Source: Melampsora larici-populina 98AG31 (taxonomy: Eukaryota; Basidiomycota; Pucciniomycetes; Pucciniales; Melampsoraceae). From it: a DNA stretch of 64,000 nucleotides. Made by a program: the position numbers and the translations under genes. The stretch is from positions 713,985 to 777,984 of the forward strand of contig NW_006768783.1 of assembly GCF_000204055.1 (NCBI RefSeq), given 5' to 3'. Below the pieces are notes generated by a model. That model did no database searches and was not told the DNA's origin. It saw nothing but the letters and a program-made list of their open reading frames with translations. Below are positions 22,374 to 33,201 of the stretch, in pieces. Position 1 is the stretch's first letter. Each line of letters begins with the position of its first letter.

Positions 22374-23818
22374 GGGACAAGGATATCATCACCCCTCTCC
22401 AAGGGTATGTGACATTACCCATGTACAAGATCACCATTTTTCATCCCAATGATTGTCCTCACCAAATTTTAAACTCATAGGCAGCAAGGTATCTATACAC
22501 TGCCAGCATTAAATAGGTTCCCTGGTTGGAACATGACCTAGGCTGGGAATATCATTGAGAGAAGAATGGAGAATCAAATCATCTTGCACTGCACATCTGA
22601 GCCATAAAGCATACACTACATATGTGCAAACATCTGAGTAAATCCTTAGCTATCAGCTACATACAGGTCCGCTCAGTTATCTGCTCATCTAGATAAGAAA
22701 ATCATGTGTAATACATGCTGTAACTTTGTTCAGATTGAGACGCACATTTCAAAATATTGACTACATATATCACAATGGCTACTCAGGAAATATTCATGGA
22801 ACTGTGTAACAGTAGCAGAATGGGAATCTGATCACTAGGACCTGTATTCCCATCTGGGAACCTCTTTAATGCTGGCAGTGATACCCCTCCTTGCCTCATC
22901 CCCTTCATGTTGCTTGATGCCAGCAGCAACAATCCAACAGTCCTCCCTTGATTGCCTTGATTATTCCGTAATCAACTTAACCATATCATAAATTTTGTGA
23001 AGTGTTGTGTTACTCATAGCTTACAGTGTAATATCCATTGAGTGATGAAATAGAGTGGGCTATGTTGTCATCCAAACAATTGCCCCCAAAATGACTTTCC
23101 TACCTAAGTCATGGGTGAGCCAGTATAGGCTTCACATTCTTTGCAAATGGACTTCAGATGAGACCTATGAGTGCGGCGCCTGCCGCCCAATTTGGCTAGT
23201 AAGAATGAAAGAAGAAGGATGAAATCAAAAGTATTGAAGAAAAAGTCAAAATCATAGGCATAAGGGATTAGAAAATGGTTTTTAGGTTAATATTAATTGT
23301 TTTGAGGGTTCAAGAAGGTTAAGATGAGTAATTTAAGTATAATTTTAGTCAGCAACAACTCTAATCATGGGTAGCAATAAGAGAGGAGTGAAATTATGCA
23401 AGAAAGAAAGAAATTCAAGGATGATAAACAAGGGTACTGTGGTATTGATTCCTGTGTAGTGATGTCATTGAGGGATTTATGGCACCAAGATTTTGATAGG
23501 AATATTTTATAGTCATTTTCATGAATGGATTGATCTTAGATGATCTTATGGTAGAAGAAAATTCAACAGTAGATTTGAAAAGAGGTGAAAATGGTCAAAA
23601 ATCATCAAAATTGAAGGTTTTCAGGTGATTGCATATGTCAAAACGTGTCAGATTAGGATGGGTGATAGCTTAATCAAGGCATAATGTTCCATTTCATAAT
23701 GCACAACCTTTAAAGCTGTAGTAACGGAGGTTTAGTGAAAACAGTATTAAGAAATAAAGTAAATGGTGTGAATTTTGACTTTTGCACTTACATACACACA
23801 TGTAGCAACATTTACATG
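22374..23818. other. Intergenic, nothing recognised
   Basis: No gene, RNA or repeat could be supported. A short GC-rich word (GCGGCGCCTGCCGCC, 23174-23188) stands out from the AT-rich background. Confidence 0.45.
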
Positions 23819-23938
23819 ACAAAAAGCTTATTTGATTAATCTCTACAGCTCATCCCATAAATTATTCATGACGCATCAGAAGTAGGTCACAATGGGGAAA
23901 TAAATGATCAGTATCAAAAGGGTTATAAAATGAGATTT
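23819..23938 (-). repeat. Terminal direct repeat, distal copy of the DIRS-like relic
   Basis: About 118 bp from AAAAGCTTATTTGATTAATC to ATAAAATGAGATTT recur at 33083-33201 in the same orientation with two differences noticed. This copy starts exactly where the DIRS pol similarity on minus stops. Confidence 0.8.
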
Positions 23939-25440
23939 TTTATCTCTCACATTCAGAGCTGAATTATGATTAGGTGGACAGTAATATTTCAAATCCTTTA
24001 TTGTATGATAAGGAACCCCTTGGTGGAATCCATTTTTAAATCCATCCAGTAAGTATTTGTATTTGTGGAATAAATCATAATCTTTCAATTTCTTTTCCCA
24101 TACCGAAATATTCATCGCACATTTCACGCTAGTAGGCCAAGCCGCATTCATGGTATCCCAGTAACTATGAAAGGAGTTCGATGAATTTATCAAATCACTT
24201 GTCAAATGTATAACCTCAGTACTAACTCAAATCAAAAAGGGGTTTTCTATTTCAATCATTGAGGTTACATGTTTTAATTGAAACAAATTCTTGGATACAA
24301 ATTGTACACAAAACAACTGGGAAAAGAACAAAAACTCTCTCAAAAAGGGAACAGTAAAGATCATAAGCTCACGCTTTTTCTTTTGAGGTGGATTGCCTAG
24401 GCTCATTATTGTCATTGTTTGAATGCAATCGATCACTATTACCCCAGTAATTGAATAAGTTTTCATGTTTATCAACCCGCTAAGCAAGAAACCAGTAAGA
24501 GATCTCGCTTACACTTGTTTTCCATTATTAAAGGGGTATTTTCCTCTTCCCCTATCTCTACCATCATATCTATTACTTTTGTTTCTGTTTTCTTTGTTCT
24601 CATTTTTACCCCCATCGTTCCTATGATACGGCGAAATGGATCTGTTTTCTCTCAAACCTTTCCCTCTGTTATTTCGTCAATTTCTATTCTGATAACCATC
24701 ACTTCGAGTACTGTCATTCCTAATGAAGGGTGGAGGTTTTAAGAAGTAACTATCCATTTCCTCATCTTCATCATCGACAATCAATGTATCATTTGTATTG
24801 TGGGTTTTTCCGCCTTGGTACTTCTTTCCAGTGATAGGATTGAGTCGTTCTTTCGAATGTCCTTTGGCGTAAGCTGAAGTATCAAACAAATATCAGGTAC
24901 TATACACATGATTATCATATTGTGTGACCAACTTACGGTTATCAAGTAACATATGACGACCGTCTTGCAATAAAGAAGTTCTTGCTAAAGCTTCCTCAAG
25001 GAATATTGGTCTTGGGACTCCTGCATCGCCTGGTGCTCCGTTTACATGCTTGCACATGACGTCCGTTCGTACCATGATGTCGTATTGGAAAGCGGATACC
25101 CACCCATGTCTCAAACTTAAAGATTCTACATAATCAAAATGTCTTTCCAGACTACTCAAAAGGTATCAGCAAAGTTATAATTTTCCAATTATTATCCAAA
25201 GGAAAAAGGTACCCTTTTGCTATTTCTATATGCCAATAATTTTCTCTCAAATATTTCAGCATCAATTGTTTTGCTCTAGTCCAATCTGTGAACGACATAT
25301 TCCACTCATTTTTTGGAATTTGTCCCGTAGGTTTATCTTTCTTCTTTGAAGTACTACTGGCAGCAATATTTTGGTCTAATTCTATCCATCTGTCGTTAAA
25401 GATTGTGAGAGGGAAACGAATGTCCATTTTCTTCAAGTGT
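23939..25440 (-). pseudogene. DIRS-like relic: Gag middle region and start of pol
   Basis: Separate minus-strand frames line up with the nearby DIRS element at 34413-39633. 25436-25152 matches its Gag segment (IRFPLTIFNDRWIELDQ against YIPLSILNTRWLKLAL). 25159-24893 matches the next segment (RHGWVSAFQYDIMVRTDVM against KVSWIMAFRYDQAIRCSVM). 24889-24677 shares NPITG. 24205-23939 matches the pol N-terminus (GFHQGVPYHTIK against GFHQGIPDHTMG, and PPNHNSA against TPGNHDSA). RT catalytic motifs, RNase H and recombinase are missing. The frame is broken between segments. The N-terminal Gag part lies beyond the Gypsy insertion at about 32390-32752. Confidence 0.75.
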
Positions 25441-25515
25441 TCATGCTAATATGAGGTAAATGATTGTAAGTTAGAATCCGATACCTGTCCTTCTTTATAA
25501 CCCTTAATTGGGTTT

Positions 25516-25688
25516 CACAGGAAACAAGGGACAATTTTCCCGCGGGAAAACCAATTGTATCTGACTCAGTTAATGAGCCAAAATGTATTATTTTGGTGTT
25601 ATATCTGTGTTATTTGTACATTATGGCTCAGAAACTACATTATGTGTAATCGGTCTTCCCGCGGGAAAATTGTCTCTTGTTTCCTGTG
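25516..25688. mobile_element. MITE with 33-37-bp inverted repeats, CAC...GTG ends
   Basis: A 173-bp element. The left arm CACAGGAAACAAGGGACAAT continues into TTTCCCGCGGGAA, and the right arm is its inverse with one mismatch. TTT flanks both sides (25513-25515 and 25689-25691). The 3-bp duplication and CAC terminus fit a CACTA-like family different from the one at 5628. It sits inside the DIRS-like relic. Confidence 0.85.
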
Positions 25689-25843
25689 TTTACGTTTTTG
25701 ATCAAACCCAAAGTCACCGGTTTATCTAATGACTTGAAAAACTTCTCGACTATCTTCGTGTTTCCCATTGCCAGTGCCATCTTTGCAACATCAACAGATA
25801 TTTCTGTTTGAAAGGAAAAGGCGGTAAAACATTTAAACATCAA
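25640..25843 (-). other. Possible further coding remnant of the DIRS-like relic
   Basis: Upstream of the MITE a minus-strand frame reads ISVDVAKMALAMGNTKIVEK and LDKPVTLGLI. Its composition is coding-like and it lies in the Gag interval of the relic, but I cannot align it confidently with the intact Gag. The MITE end forms the C-terminus of this frame. Confidence 0.3.
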
Positions 25844-25959
25844 TCCTTTCTTTAAGAATCAGACTGAACGAACTTCAAGACGTAATTAGAAAAAGGAAAT
25901 TCAAGACATATTTGCACATTGGAATACATCACGATGGAGCCGAATTCACAGATTATATC

Positions 25960-26346
25960 TGTAAGACCTACGGTCATTACAAGACACGTAACGATATTAC
26001 TTAAATATTAAATACTTAAATCTTAAATTTCATTTTCTATATATAGTTCTTTTCATTTCGATCTTGCCGATTGGTTCCTTAGAGATATCGGGACTGATTA
26101 TAATCCCTCTATCCTTCGGAACCAGGTATAGTCATTACTTTCTTATTTCTTTCTTTTCTTTTATTATTACTATTGTTATCCTTAGAGATATCGGGACTGA
26201 TTATAATCCCTCTATCCTTCGGAACCAGACGTGTTCTCGATTGGATTTGAAATCAAAATCAGGTCTCTTGGGTTCTAGAAACCCTTCACTGTGCCTCACA
26301 GTGTCCCGCTCGACGTGTCTAGTGAAGGTTCCTCCCGAACCTTACA
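25960..26346 (+). repeat. 5' LTR of the intact Ty3/Gypsy element
   Basis: 387 bp, TGTAAG...TTACA. I find no difference from the 3' LTR when reading the two side by side. It has a TATA-like stretch (TATATATAG, 26038-26046). A 47-bp segment (CCTTAGAGATATC... to GGAACCAG) is present twice with period 103, separated by a pyrimidine-rich spacer that begins GT and ends AG. No tRNA-complementary primer site is apparent right after the LTR. Confidence 0.93.
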
Positions 26347-26528
26347 CTTTTTTTTTCTCAAACCCAAGAAAAAAAAATCAATTGAAAATTTTTTTTACAC
26401 CAACTAAAACTCAACTCAATCGACACTTCAAAAGTTTATCGAATGCGCCATCTCAGACTCAATACATTAATAATACATTGAAAGTCACTACCCCGCATTC
26501 CCTTAAAACTCACACTTGATCGTCGTGT

Positions 26529-29500
26529 ATGACGACACGACGACAAGCCCCCTCCACCACCGATCCTAAAGCTCCGCCAGTACCTCTGCCAGACCCCGAA
26601 GCCATTATTCGAGAGAACCGACGCCTGAAACGTTTATCTCGGCCAGACCCTAAGATCGCCAGACTAGCCGCGCTCGAACAGCCACCGCCAGCCACACCTT
26701 CACGTAATCGAACAGACTATCTACCGCCAGTGACGCCAAACCGTCTTCGAACCGAATCGGCCGCCTTGCCAGCTCTACCGGAATCATCGGACGAATCGCC
26801 CTTATCTTCCTTACCATCCTCCCCTACACGACGACAAACTTCACCTGAACCGTTTCCTAAAATGGCGGATCAAACCCTTAGGCCAGACAACTCCAATTCA
26901 GACCTAATGAGAGCGATTGTGGAATCGAATCTCGCTACCAATCGCCGCATGGAACAGATGGAAGAGTTCATGAAGAAGATGATGGTGTCTAAAGAATCGA
27001 CTCCCACAGATCCCACTCCAGATGAAACTAAGCCGGCGAATGGTATCGATCTGACGAAGTTCCGCACCTCGGATGGACCGATTTATAAAGGACCATACCG
27101 CGAGGCAGAACCCTTTCTTTTGTGGTACTCTTCCTTAAAAACCTTCTTCCGCACTAAAGGTGTGACGTCGGACTCGGATCGTATCATCCTAGTAGGAAGC
27201 TTCTTGGAAGAACCTAATGCCCATGCTTTCTACGAAGGAGGTTACGATGCCTTCATCAAAGGCTCCTGGAAGGAGTTCCTCACTCAACTATTCTCCTCTT
27301 GCTTACCTGGCGACTGGAAGGATCGTTTGTACGAGAAGGCTCAACACTTACAAATGTCGCCATATGAAGATTTCATTGCCTATAGCACCAGAGCTCGACA
27401 AATTCAGATTCTGATCAATTTTGACTCGATTCGAATAAACGACTTACAACTAGCTACTTTTGTCGAGTATGGTATGGTGGAAGAGCTCAAAACCGCTGTT
27501 AAATTATGGGGTTTTTCGAGCTACACTAAAGATTTCGCTTATCATACATTCGAAAATAAATGCGAAACCCTCTATGCTTCTCTCGTCGCTTCTCATGCTA
27601 TCGTCAAGAAAACTAGAGCGCCCACCTTACCTTCCGCATCGTACCATCGTTCTCGTGTCGCTGCGACGAGTACTTCTAGCACGACTGGTCGTTTAAGCGA
27701 TGAAGAATTCACGTGGAAAATTCATTCTTACCGTGACTCCATCGGGCAATGTCATTTCTGTAAAGGGTGGTGTGGCAGTGAGCATCGGGCGTGCAAAGGC
27801 CCCTATGTTCGAGAAAAGGTGGTATTCCCTCCAGGTTATGTTGCACCCCCTAAACCTGCCAACTACGTACCTCCGAAAGCCAAATCATCGCCACCAGCCG
27901 GTCGTAGCCAAGCCGGACGAGCGACTCAACCGCCTGCAGGACGTCCAGCCGCATCATACGCGAGGGTAGCAGCAGCGTCTGAATTTCCAGACCTGGACGA
28001 GGCCTCGGTAGCGGCTCTCCAAGCTCTGGATGAGGAACTTGATCTAGCCGAAGCCGAAGGGTGCGTAAATCCTCCTAAGCCGCCACGCGTCATCGTTGAA
28101 TTCAACTACAATGGCGAAAAGATAAGGGCTCTAGCTGATCCGGGTGCCGAAATTAATCTCTTGACAGAACGGGCGGCAGAGCGTCTTAAGCTTAAGAAGA
28201 GAAAGCTTGTGAAACCGATGCAGCTTAGCCTCGCGGTCAACACCGAATCCCCGCCTCCTGTGCTTACACACTTCACCACCGTCGACCTTATTGAACCAAC
28301 ATCAAAAAAAGTATTCAATAGGACGTACTGCAAGTTAGGAGAGGTGGGAGGTGATTTTGACATGATTCTAGGGACGCCTTTCTTCAATATTTTTCAATTC
28401 TCCGTTTCTATTAATAAAAGAGCTATTGTGTGCGAAAAAACTGGTCTTGAAATTTATGATTATCGATTGTTGGAGGAATGGAATGAAGAACTTCAAAAGT
28501 TGTCTGTTCCCCGTTTGAATGAGCCTGTGAAGGAGTGCAAAGATGCATGGGAGAGAGAAGTGAGTGTGAAAGGGAAGCAACTGTTTAAGAGTGACTATGA
28601 AATTTATGAGATGAAGATGCTTGAGGAATTTGAGGATCTGTTCCCGGTAGATATTCCGGCGGTATCTGAGGAGGCTGAAGAGGAAGGCCTATTTGTTGAT
28701 GGATCCTTCCCCAAGAAATTACAAAACGAGAGCTCCAAGATACGACATAAAATTGTATTGAAAGATCCGGAGGCAGTCATCAAGGAGAAAGCTTACAATT
28801 ACCCACCAAAACATATGAACGCCTGGGGTAAATTGGTGGATCAGCATTTGGCAGCAGGAAGAATACGACGATCGACAAGTCAGTATGCTTCTCCAAGCTT
28901 GATCATTCCAAAGAAGGACCCTACCGAACTTCCGAGATGGGTATGCGATTACCGTGTCTTGAATAGCCTGACCGTGAGGGACCGTGCGCCGTTACCTAAT
29001 GTGGACACGTTGGTCAGGCTCGTAGGAACTGGAAAGATTTTTTCCATCATTGATCTTACGAACGCTTTCTTTCAAACTCGCATGCGAGAGGCCGACATTC
29101 CGTTGACGGCCGTCCATACGCCATGGGGTCTCTACGAATGGTGCGTTATGCCAATGGGCTTGACAAACGCACCTAGCACTCACCAAGGGAGACTTGAAGA
29201 AGCCTTAGGTGATTTGCTGAACACCATCTGTGTAGTCTATTTAGATGACATAGTAGTTTTTTCAAAAACGGCAGAAGAACATGCACGCCATACAAAACTG
29301 GTTTTACAAAAGTTGAGAGAAGCTAACTTATATTGTAGCAAGAAGAAGACAAAGTTATTTAGGAAGGAGATTAAATTTTTAGGACATTATATATCAGGAG
29401 AAGGTATCAGGGCGGATGATGAGAAGGTGGAACAAGTTTTGAACTGGAAGACGCCAAAATCAGCGAAAGGCATCAAGAAGTTTCTAGGCACCGTACAGTG

Positions 29501-31358
29501 GATGAAGAAATTCATCTGGGGCTTAGAGAAGTATGTGAATAAGCTAACGCCTCTCACGAGCACAAAACTTGACCCGAAACAATTTAAGTGGGGGAAAGAA
29601 GAAGACGAAGCTTTTCAAAATATCAAACGCCTGATGACATCACTGCCTCATTTGAAGAATATTGACTTCGAATCAGATGATCCAGTGTGGCTTTTCACGG
29701 ACGCGAGTGGGTCAGGTTTAGGTGCAGCGCTGTTTCAAGGGAAGGAGTGGAAGATAGCGTCACCGGTGGCTTATGAGTCGAGGCAAATGACTCCGGCAGA
29801 GAAGAACTACCCGGTACACGAGCAGGAGCTTCTAGCTGTGATGCATGCGCTCCACAAGTGGAGGATGCTTTTGTTAGGCATGAAAATTAATATCATGTCA
29901 GATCACCATTCTCTAACCTACCTTCTCAAGCAAAGAACTCTCAGCAGACGACAAGCCAGGTGGATTGAGACGCTAGCAGATTTTGATGTGGATTTTAAAT
30001 ATATCAAGGGAGAAGATAATAGTGTGGCGGATGCGTTGTCAAGGAAGGAAATTGAAGATGAAGGGGTGGATTGCGTAGCAGCATTAATTGAAGCTGGGCC
30101 AATGTTGTCACCTCAAGTAAAGGAGCGGATTTTGGAAGGCTATGACGGTGACTCTTTCTATAGCACAGTCGTAGCAGTTCTCCCGTTGAGAGAGGATTGT
30201 GTGATTGTAGACGGGTTGCTTTATATTGACAATAGATTGTATGTTCCGTTCGTTAATAGTTTAAGAGAAGAGCTGATAGAAGAAACACACGAGAGGTTAG
30301 GCCATTTAGGATATTTGAAGACGATTGGTGATCTTAGGAGGGATTTTTTTTGGCCAAGGATGGCGAAGGACGTTCAGGTTTTACTTAAGTCTTGCGACAT
30401 CTGCCAACGCACAAAAGGGTCCACTCAAGCGCCGGTAGGGAAGATGCTCACACCATCCGTACCTCGACTGCCTCTGGAATGCCTCGCCATTGATTTCATA
30501 GGGCCTCTTCCTAAAGTCAACAATTACGATATGATCTTGACTAGCACCTGTAGATTATCTGGTTTTACGAAGACAATTCCGTGCTGCCAAACTGACAACG
30601 CCGAGAAGACGGCCTCCCGACTTTTCTCAGGATGGGTCGGAACATTCGGTGCGCCGTCATCGATCATCAGCGACCGTGACAAGACGTGGACCTCTCAATT
30701 TTGGAAGGCACTTATGCGCAGGTGTGGAACGAAATTTCACATGACAACGGCATTTCACCCGCAGGCCGACGGCAGGAGTGAGCGCACTAATCGCACGGTA
30801 GGACAGATACTACGCACATTCACTGCGAAACGACAGGGCAAATGGTTGGAGTCTCTGGCGGCGGTAGAGTACGCTATCAATGGAGCAATTAATGTATCAA
30901 CGGGTATGACACCGTTCGAACTCATTTGTGGTCGACGTCAACGTCTCCTTTCAATCCAGGATGCCGAAAGTACCGACCCTCCAGCTCTAGACAAGTGGTT
31001 GAAATCTAGACAAGACGCGTGGGCGTCTGCACGTGATGCACTTTGGGCCAGTCGAATACATCAAGCCTTGCAACACAACAAGCGATGCCGAACAGCTGAC
31101 CCCTTACCTCCGAACTCATGGGCCTTACTCGACAATGCCGACTGGCGAGGCCGACATCAAGGGGGTGTGGACAAATTGAAAGAGCGGTTTGAAGGTCCTT
31201 ACAAGGTCGTTGGGTCGACAAATCATGGTCAGAATGTGGAATTGGAACTGCCGGAGGGTGACCGTCGACACAATGTTTTCCATGTGTCAAAGGTGAAACC
31301 TTACGTCGAACGTGAGGAGGAAGAGGTCGAGGCGCCGAGTAAAGGAGTGCGGAAGTAA
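26529..31358 (+). CDS. Ty3/Gypsy gag-pol polyprotein, intact
   Basis: 1609 residues in one frame. Residues about 1-130 are Pro/Ser-rich. The capsid-like Gag part (YKGPYREAEPFLLWYSSLKT) follows, then a Cys/His knuckle of unusual spacing (CHFCKGWCGSEHRAC, about 407). The protease has ADPGAEINLL (about 537), with Pro in place of the common Thr or Ser of D-T/S-G. Reverse transcriptase has YLDDIVVFS (about 904), RNase H has FTDASGSGLGAAL (about 1056), and integrase has its HHCC finger (HERLGHLGYL...CDICQRT, about 1253-1293) and catalytic Asp, Asp, Glu (DFIGPLP 1322, SDRDKTW 1381, DGRSERTNR 1417). The end (HNVFHVSKVKPYV) has the usual post-integrase barrel but no chromodomain. Gag and pol are fused without a frameshift. 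ATG 26529 follows the 5' LTR by 182 bp. Confidence 0.97.
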   Translation: MTTRRQAPSTTDPKAPPVPLPDPEAIIRENRRLKRLSRPDPKIARLAALEQPPPATPSRNRTDYLPPVTPNRLRTESAALPALPESSDESPLSSLPSSPTRRQTSPEPFPKMADQTLRPDNSNSDLMRAIVESNLATNRRMEQMEEFMKKMMVSKESTPTDPTPDETKPANGIDLTKFRTSDGPIYKGPYREAEPFLLWYSSLKTFFRTKGVTSDSDRIILVGSFLEEPNAHAFYEGGYDAFIKGSWKEFLTQLFSSCLPGDWKDRLYEKAQHLQMSPYEDFIAYSTRARQIQILINFDSIRINDLQLATFVEYGMVEELKTAVKLWGFSSYTKDFAYHTFENKCETLYASLVASHAIVKKTRAPTLPSASYHRSRVAATSTSSTTGRLSDEEFTWKIHSYRDSIGQCHFCKGWCGSEHRACKGPYVREKVVFPPGYVAPPKPANYVPPKAKSSPPAGRSQAGRATQPPAGRPAASYARVAAASEFPDLDEASVAALQALDEELDLAEAEGCVNPPKPPRVIVEFNYNGEKIRALADPGAEINLLTERAAERLKLKKRKLVKPMQLSLAVNTESPPPVLTHFTTVDLIEPTSKKVFNRTYCKLGEVGGDFDMILGTPFFNIFQFSVSINKRAIVCEKTGLEIYDYRLLEEWNEELQKLSVPRLNEPVKECKDAWEREVSVKGKQLFKSDYEIYEMKMLEEFEDLFPVDIPAVSEEAEEEGLFVDGSFPKKLQNESSKIRHKIVLKDPEAVIKEKAYNYPPKHMNAWGKLVDQHLAAGRIRRSTSQYASPSLIIPKKDPTELPRWVCDYRVLNSLTVRDRAPLPNVDTLVRLVGTGKIFSIIDLTNAFFQTRMREADIPLTAVHTPWGLYEWCVMPMGLTNAPSTHQGRLEEALGDLLNTICVVYLDDIVVFSKTAEEHARHTKLVLQKLREANLYCSKKKTKLFRKEIKFLGHYISGEGIRADDEKVEQVLNWKTPKSAKGIKKFLGTVQWMKKFIWGLEKYVNKLTPLTSTKLDPKQFKWGKEEDEAFQNIKRLMTSLPHLKNIDFESDDPVWLFTDASGSGLGAALFQGKEWKIASPVAYESRQMTPAEKNYPVHEQELLAVMHALHKWRMLLLGMKINIMSDHHSLTYLLKQRTLSRRQARWIETLADFDVDFKYIKGEDNSVADALSRKEIEDEGVDCVAALIEAGPMLSPQVKERILEGYDGDSFYSTVVAVLPLREDCVIVDGLLYIDNRLYVPFVNSLREELIEETHERLGHLGYLKTIGDLRRDFFWPRMAKDVQVLLKSCDICQRTKGSTQAPVGKMLTPSVPRLPLECLAIDFIGPLPKVNNYDMILTSTCRLSGFTKTIPCCQTDNAEKTASRLFSGWVGTFGAPSSIISDRDKTWTSQFWKALMRRCGTKFHMTTAFHPQADGRSERTNRTVGQILRTFTAKRQGKWLESLAAVEYAINGAINVSTGMTPFELICGRRQRLLSIQDAESTDPPALDKWLKSRQDAWASARDALWASRIHQALQHNKRCRTADPLPPNSWALLDNADWRGRHQGGVDKLKERFEGPYKVVGSTNHGQNVELELPEGDRRHNVFHVSKVKPYVEREEEEVEAPSKGVRK

Positions 31359-31789
31359 GTTCCTCTCCTCTGTATGCACCGCTGTAGTATACTACGTAAA
31401 TGTCAAGAAAACAACGCCTAGGCCACTCTGTGAGCACAACTATTTCGATATTCTCCCTTTAGTATCGATGGCGCTGGTGGACGACATTGGCAACAAGCAT
31501 CAGACTCAACAAATTTCGACCTCGACAATTATTTCAATCTTTTCTTCTTTCCGAATTTCAATAATTTTTTTTCTTTTCTTTTTATTTCTTTTATTTCTTT
31601 TCTTTCTTTTATTTCTTTTATTTCTTCTTTCTTCTACTTTTACAATTTAGTTCTTTTATGTTCCTTATTTACAAAATCATACAAATCTTAATTGTCTTTA
31701 TTATTTTTTTTCTCTTCTTTTCGTTTTTTTATTATTATTTACCTCATCAAGTTATAAGGCATTCTTCATTCTTTTATAGGAGGGGAGAC

Positions 31790-32176
31790 TGTAAGACCTA
31801 CGGTCATTACAAGACACGTAACGATATTACTTAAATATTAAATACTTAAATCTTAAATTTCATTTTCTATATATAGTTCTTTTCATTTCGATCTTGCCGA
31901 TTGGTTCCTTAGAGATATCGGGACTGATTATAATCCCTCTATCCTTCGGAACCAGGTATAGTCATTACTTTCTTATTTCTTTCTTTTCTTTTATTATTAC
32001 TATTGTTATCCTTAGAGATATCGGGACTGATTATAATCCCTCTATCCTTCGGAACCAGACGTGTTCTCGATTGGATTTGAAATCAAAATCAGGTCTCTTG
32101 GGTTCTAGAAACCCTTCACTGTGCCTCACAGTGTCCCGCTCGACGTGTCTAGTGAAGGTTCCTCCCGAACCTTACA
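31790..32176 (+). repeat. 3' LTR of the intact Ty3/Gypsy element
   Basis: 387 bp, no difference from 25960-26346 seen. It begins directly after the purine tract and is followed by the target-site copy ATATC. The 430 bp between the stop codon and this LTR contain a long pyrimidine run (31560-31640). Confidence 0.95.
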
Positions 32177-32389
32177 ATATCACACATTGGATTAGAAGAT
32201 TTAGGAATACATCACGAATAATCTGAGGGATCAAAAAGCGTTTTGGAATATATCAAACGTTAATCATTGTAAAGTTTGTTAAAGAATGTTGGATTATATC
32301 ACAACACTATTTATCACAAGTTTGGACTAAATCACAAACACAAGTTCGGACTAAATCACAAACATATCCCATACCGAACAAGAAGGAGA

Positions 32390-32752
32390 TTAAATTTAGA
32401 ACTAACTTTGTTCTACGGACTTCTCTACCAAGGATGACAATCTCTCCGATGAGGATGATGATTTTTCTGAAACACTCATTGCTTCAAAGTCGCTAAAGTT
32501 GATATCAACATTGTTCTCTTCAGTAGGAGGTTGTTCAGCTAGTGATGTTCAACCAATTGTTTATTCATTCTTCTTTGTTGTCTTTTAGTTCTAATCTCTT
32601 CTAGTGCGTCTTCTCTATCTCTCCTCATCTGTTCTTCTTCTTCTGTTTTGATTTGAAATTGAGGTTGTTCATCCTCTGACTCAGGTGGTGTAGGTTGCGG
32701 GTTTATTTCTGCTTGTAGACCTCTAGTTCTTTGGCTAGTCCTCATCATGAGA
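32390..32752 (-). pseudogene. DIRS-like relic: Gag N-terminus, frameshifted
   Basis: A minus-strand frame from 32752 (MMRTSQRTRGLQAEINPQP, then an acidic EEEEQMRRDREDALEE stretch) stops at 32539. A second frame shifted by one base continues as AEQPPTEENNVDINFSDFEA and SEKSSSSSERLSSL to about 32392. It shares the RTSNRLRG/RTSQRTRG start and acidic, low-complexity character with the Gag N-terminus at 39633. The rest of Gag is at 25440-24677, beyond the Gypsy insertion. A longer open frame up to 32883 is possible but 32752 is the better start by comparison. Confidence 0.55.
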
Positions 32753-33082
32753 TGAAGAGTTTTGAAAAGGATCTTCTCTTGAACACGGGCGGAGAAGCGG
32801 TCTTTAGAGGAACCAGCGAGAGCGAGAGGAGAACGGATGAGGAAGTGAGTCGGAGAGGAGAGTCTCAAATTACCGAGTAACAAAGAGGGGGAGAGAGAGT
32901 CATCTCTAGAACTCCGACTCCTCTAGGATTACTCAGCCAATCCAGGGCAGGACTAATCACGTCCTGCCATGTCCTCCTTTTACACCCGTGGCTGCGGCTG
33001 TCTCGCCTCGGTGTTCCTCAGAGCTTTTGAGACTCGGGATGGACCTTTTTGATTCCTTGTCCCAGAGTCACCAACCCTCAAA

Positions 33083-33201
33083 CAAAAAGCTTATTTGATT
33101 AATCTCTACAGCTCATCCCATAAATTATTCATCACACATCAGAAGTAGGTCACAATGGGGAAATAAATGATCAGTATCAAAAGGGTTATAAAATGAGATT
33201 T
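33083..33201 (-). repeat. Terminal direct repeat, proximal copy of the DIRS-like relic
   Basis: Same orientation and nearly the same sequence as 23819-23938. It forms the outer boundary of the relic on the Gag side. The 200 bp between it and the Gag start are unusually GC-rich (32890-33070) and may be the promoter region. Confidence 0.8.

Larger units (their letters stand above)
25960..32176 (+). mobile_element. Intact Ty3/Gypsy LTR retrotransposon
   Basis: 5' LTR 25960-26346, one uninterrupted gag-pol frame 26529-31358, purine tract AGGAGGGGAGA at 31778-31788, and 3' LTR 31790-32176. The 5-bp target duplication ATATC (25955-25959 and 32177-32181) is perfect. Equal-length LTRs with no difference seen and an unbroken frame indicate a very recent insertion. 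It split an older DIRS-like relic on the opposite strand. Confidence 0.97.

Noticed and set aside
31312..31650. 112-codon frame after the Gypsy polyprotein as an extra gene
   Set aside because: Mostly a translated pyrimidine run (Phe/Leu tract) before the 3' LTR.
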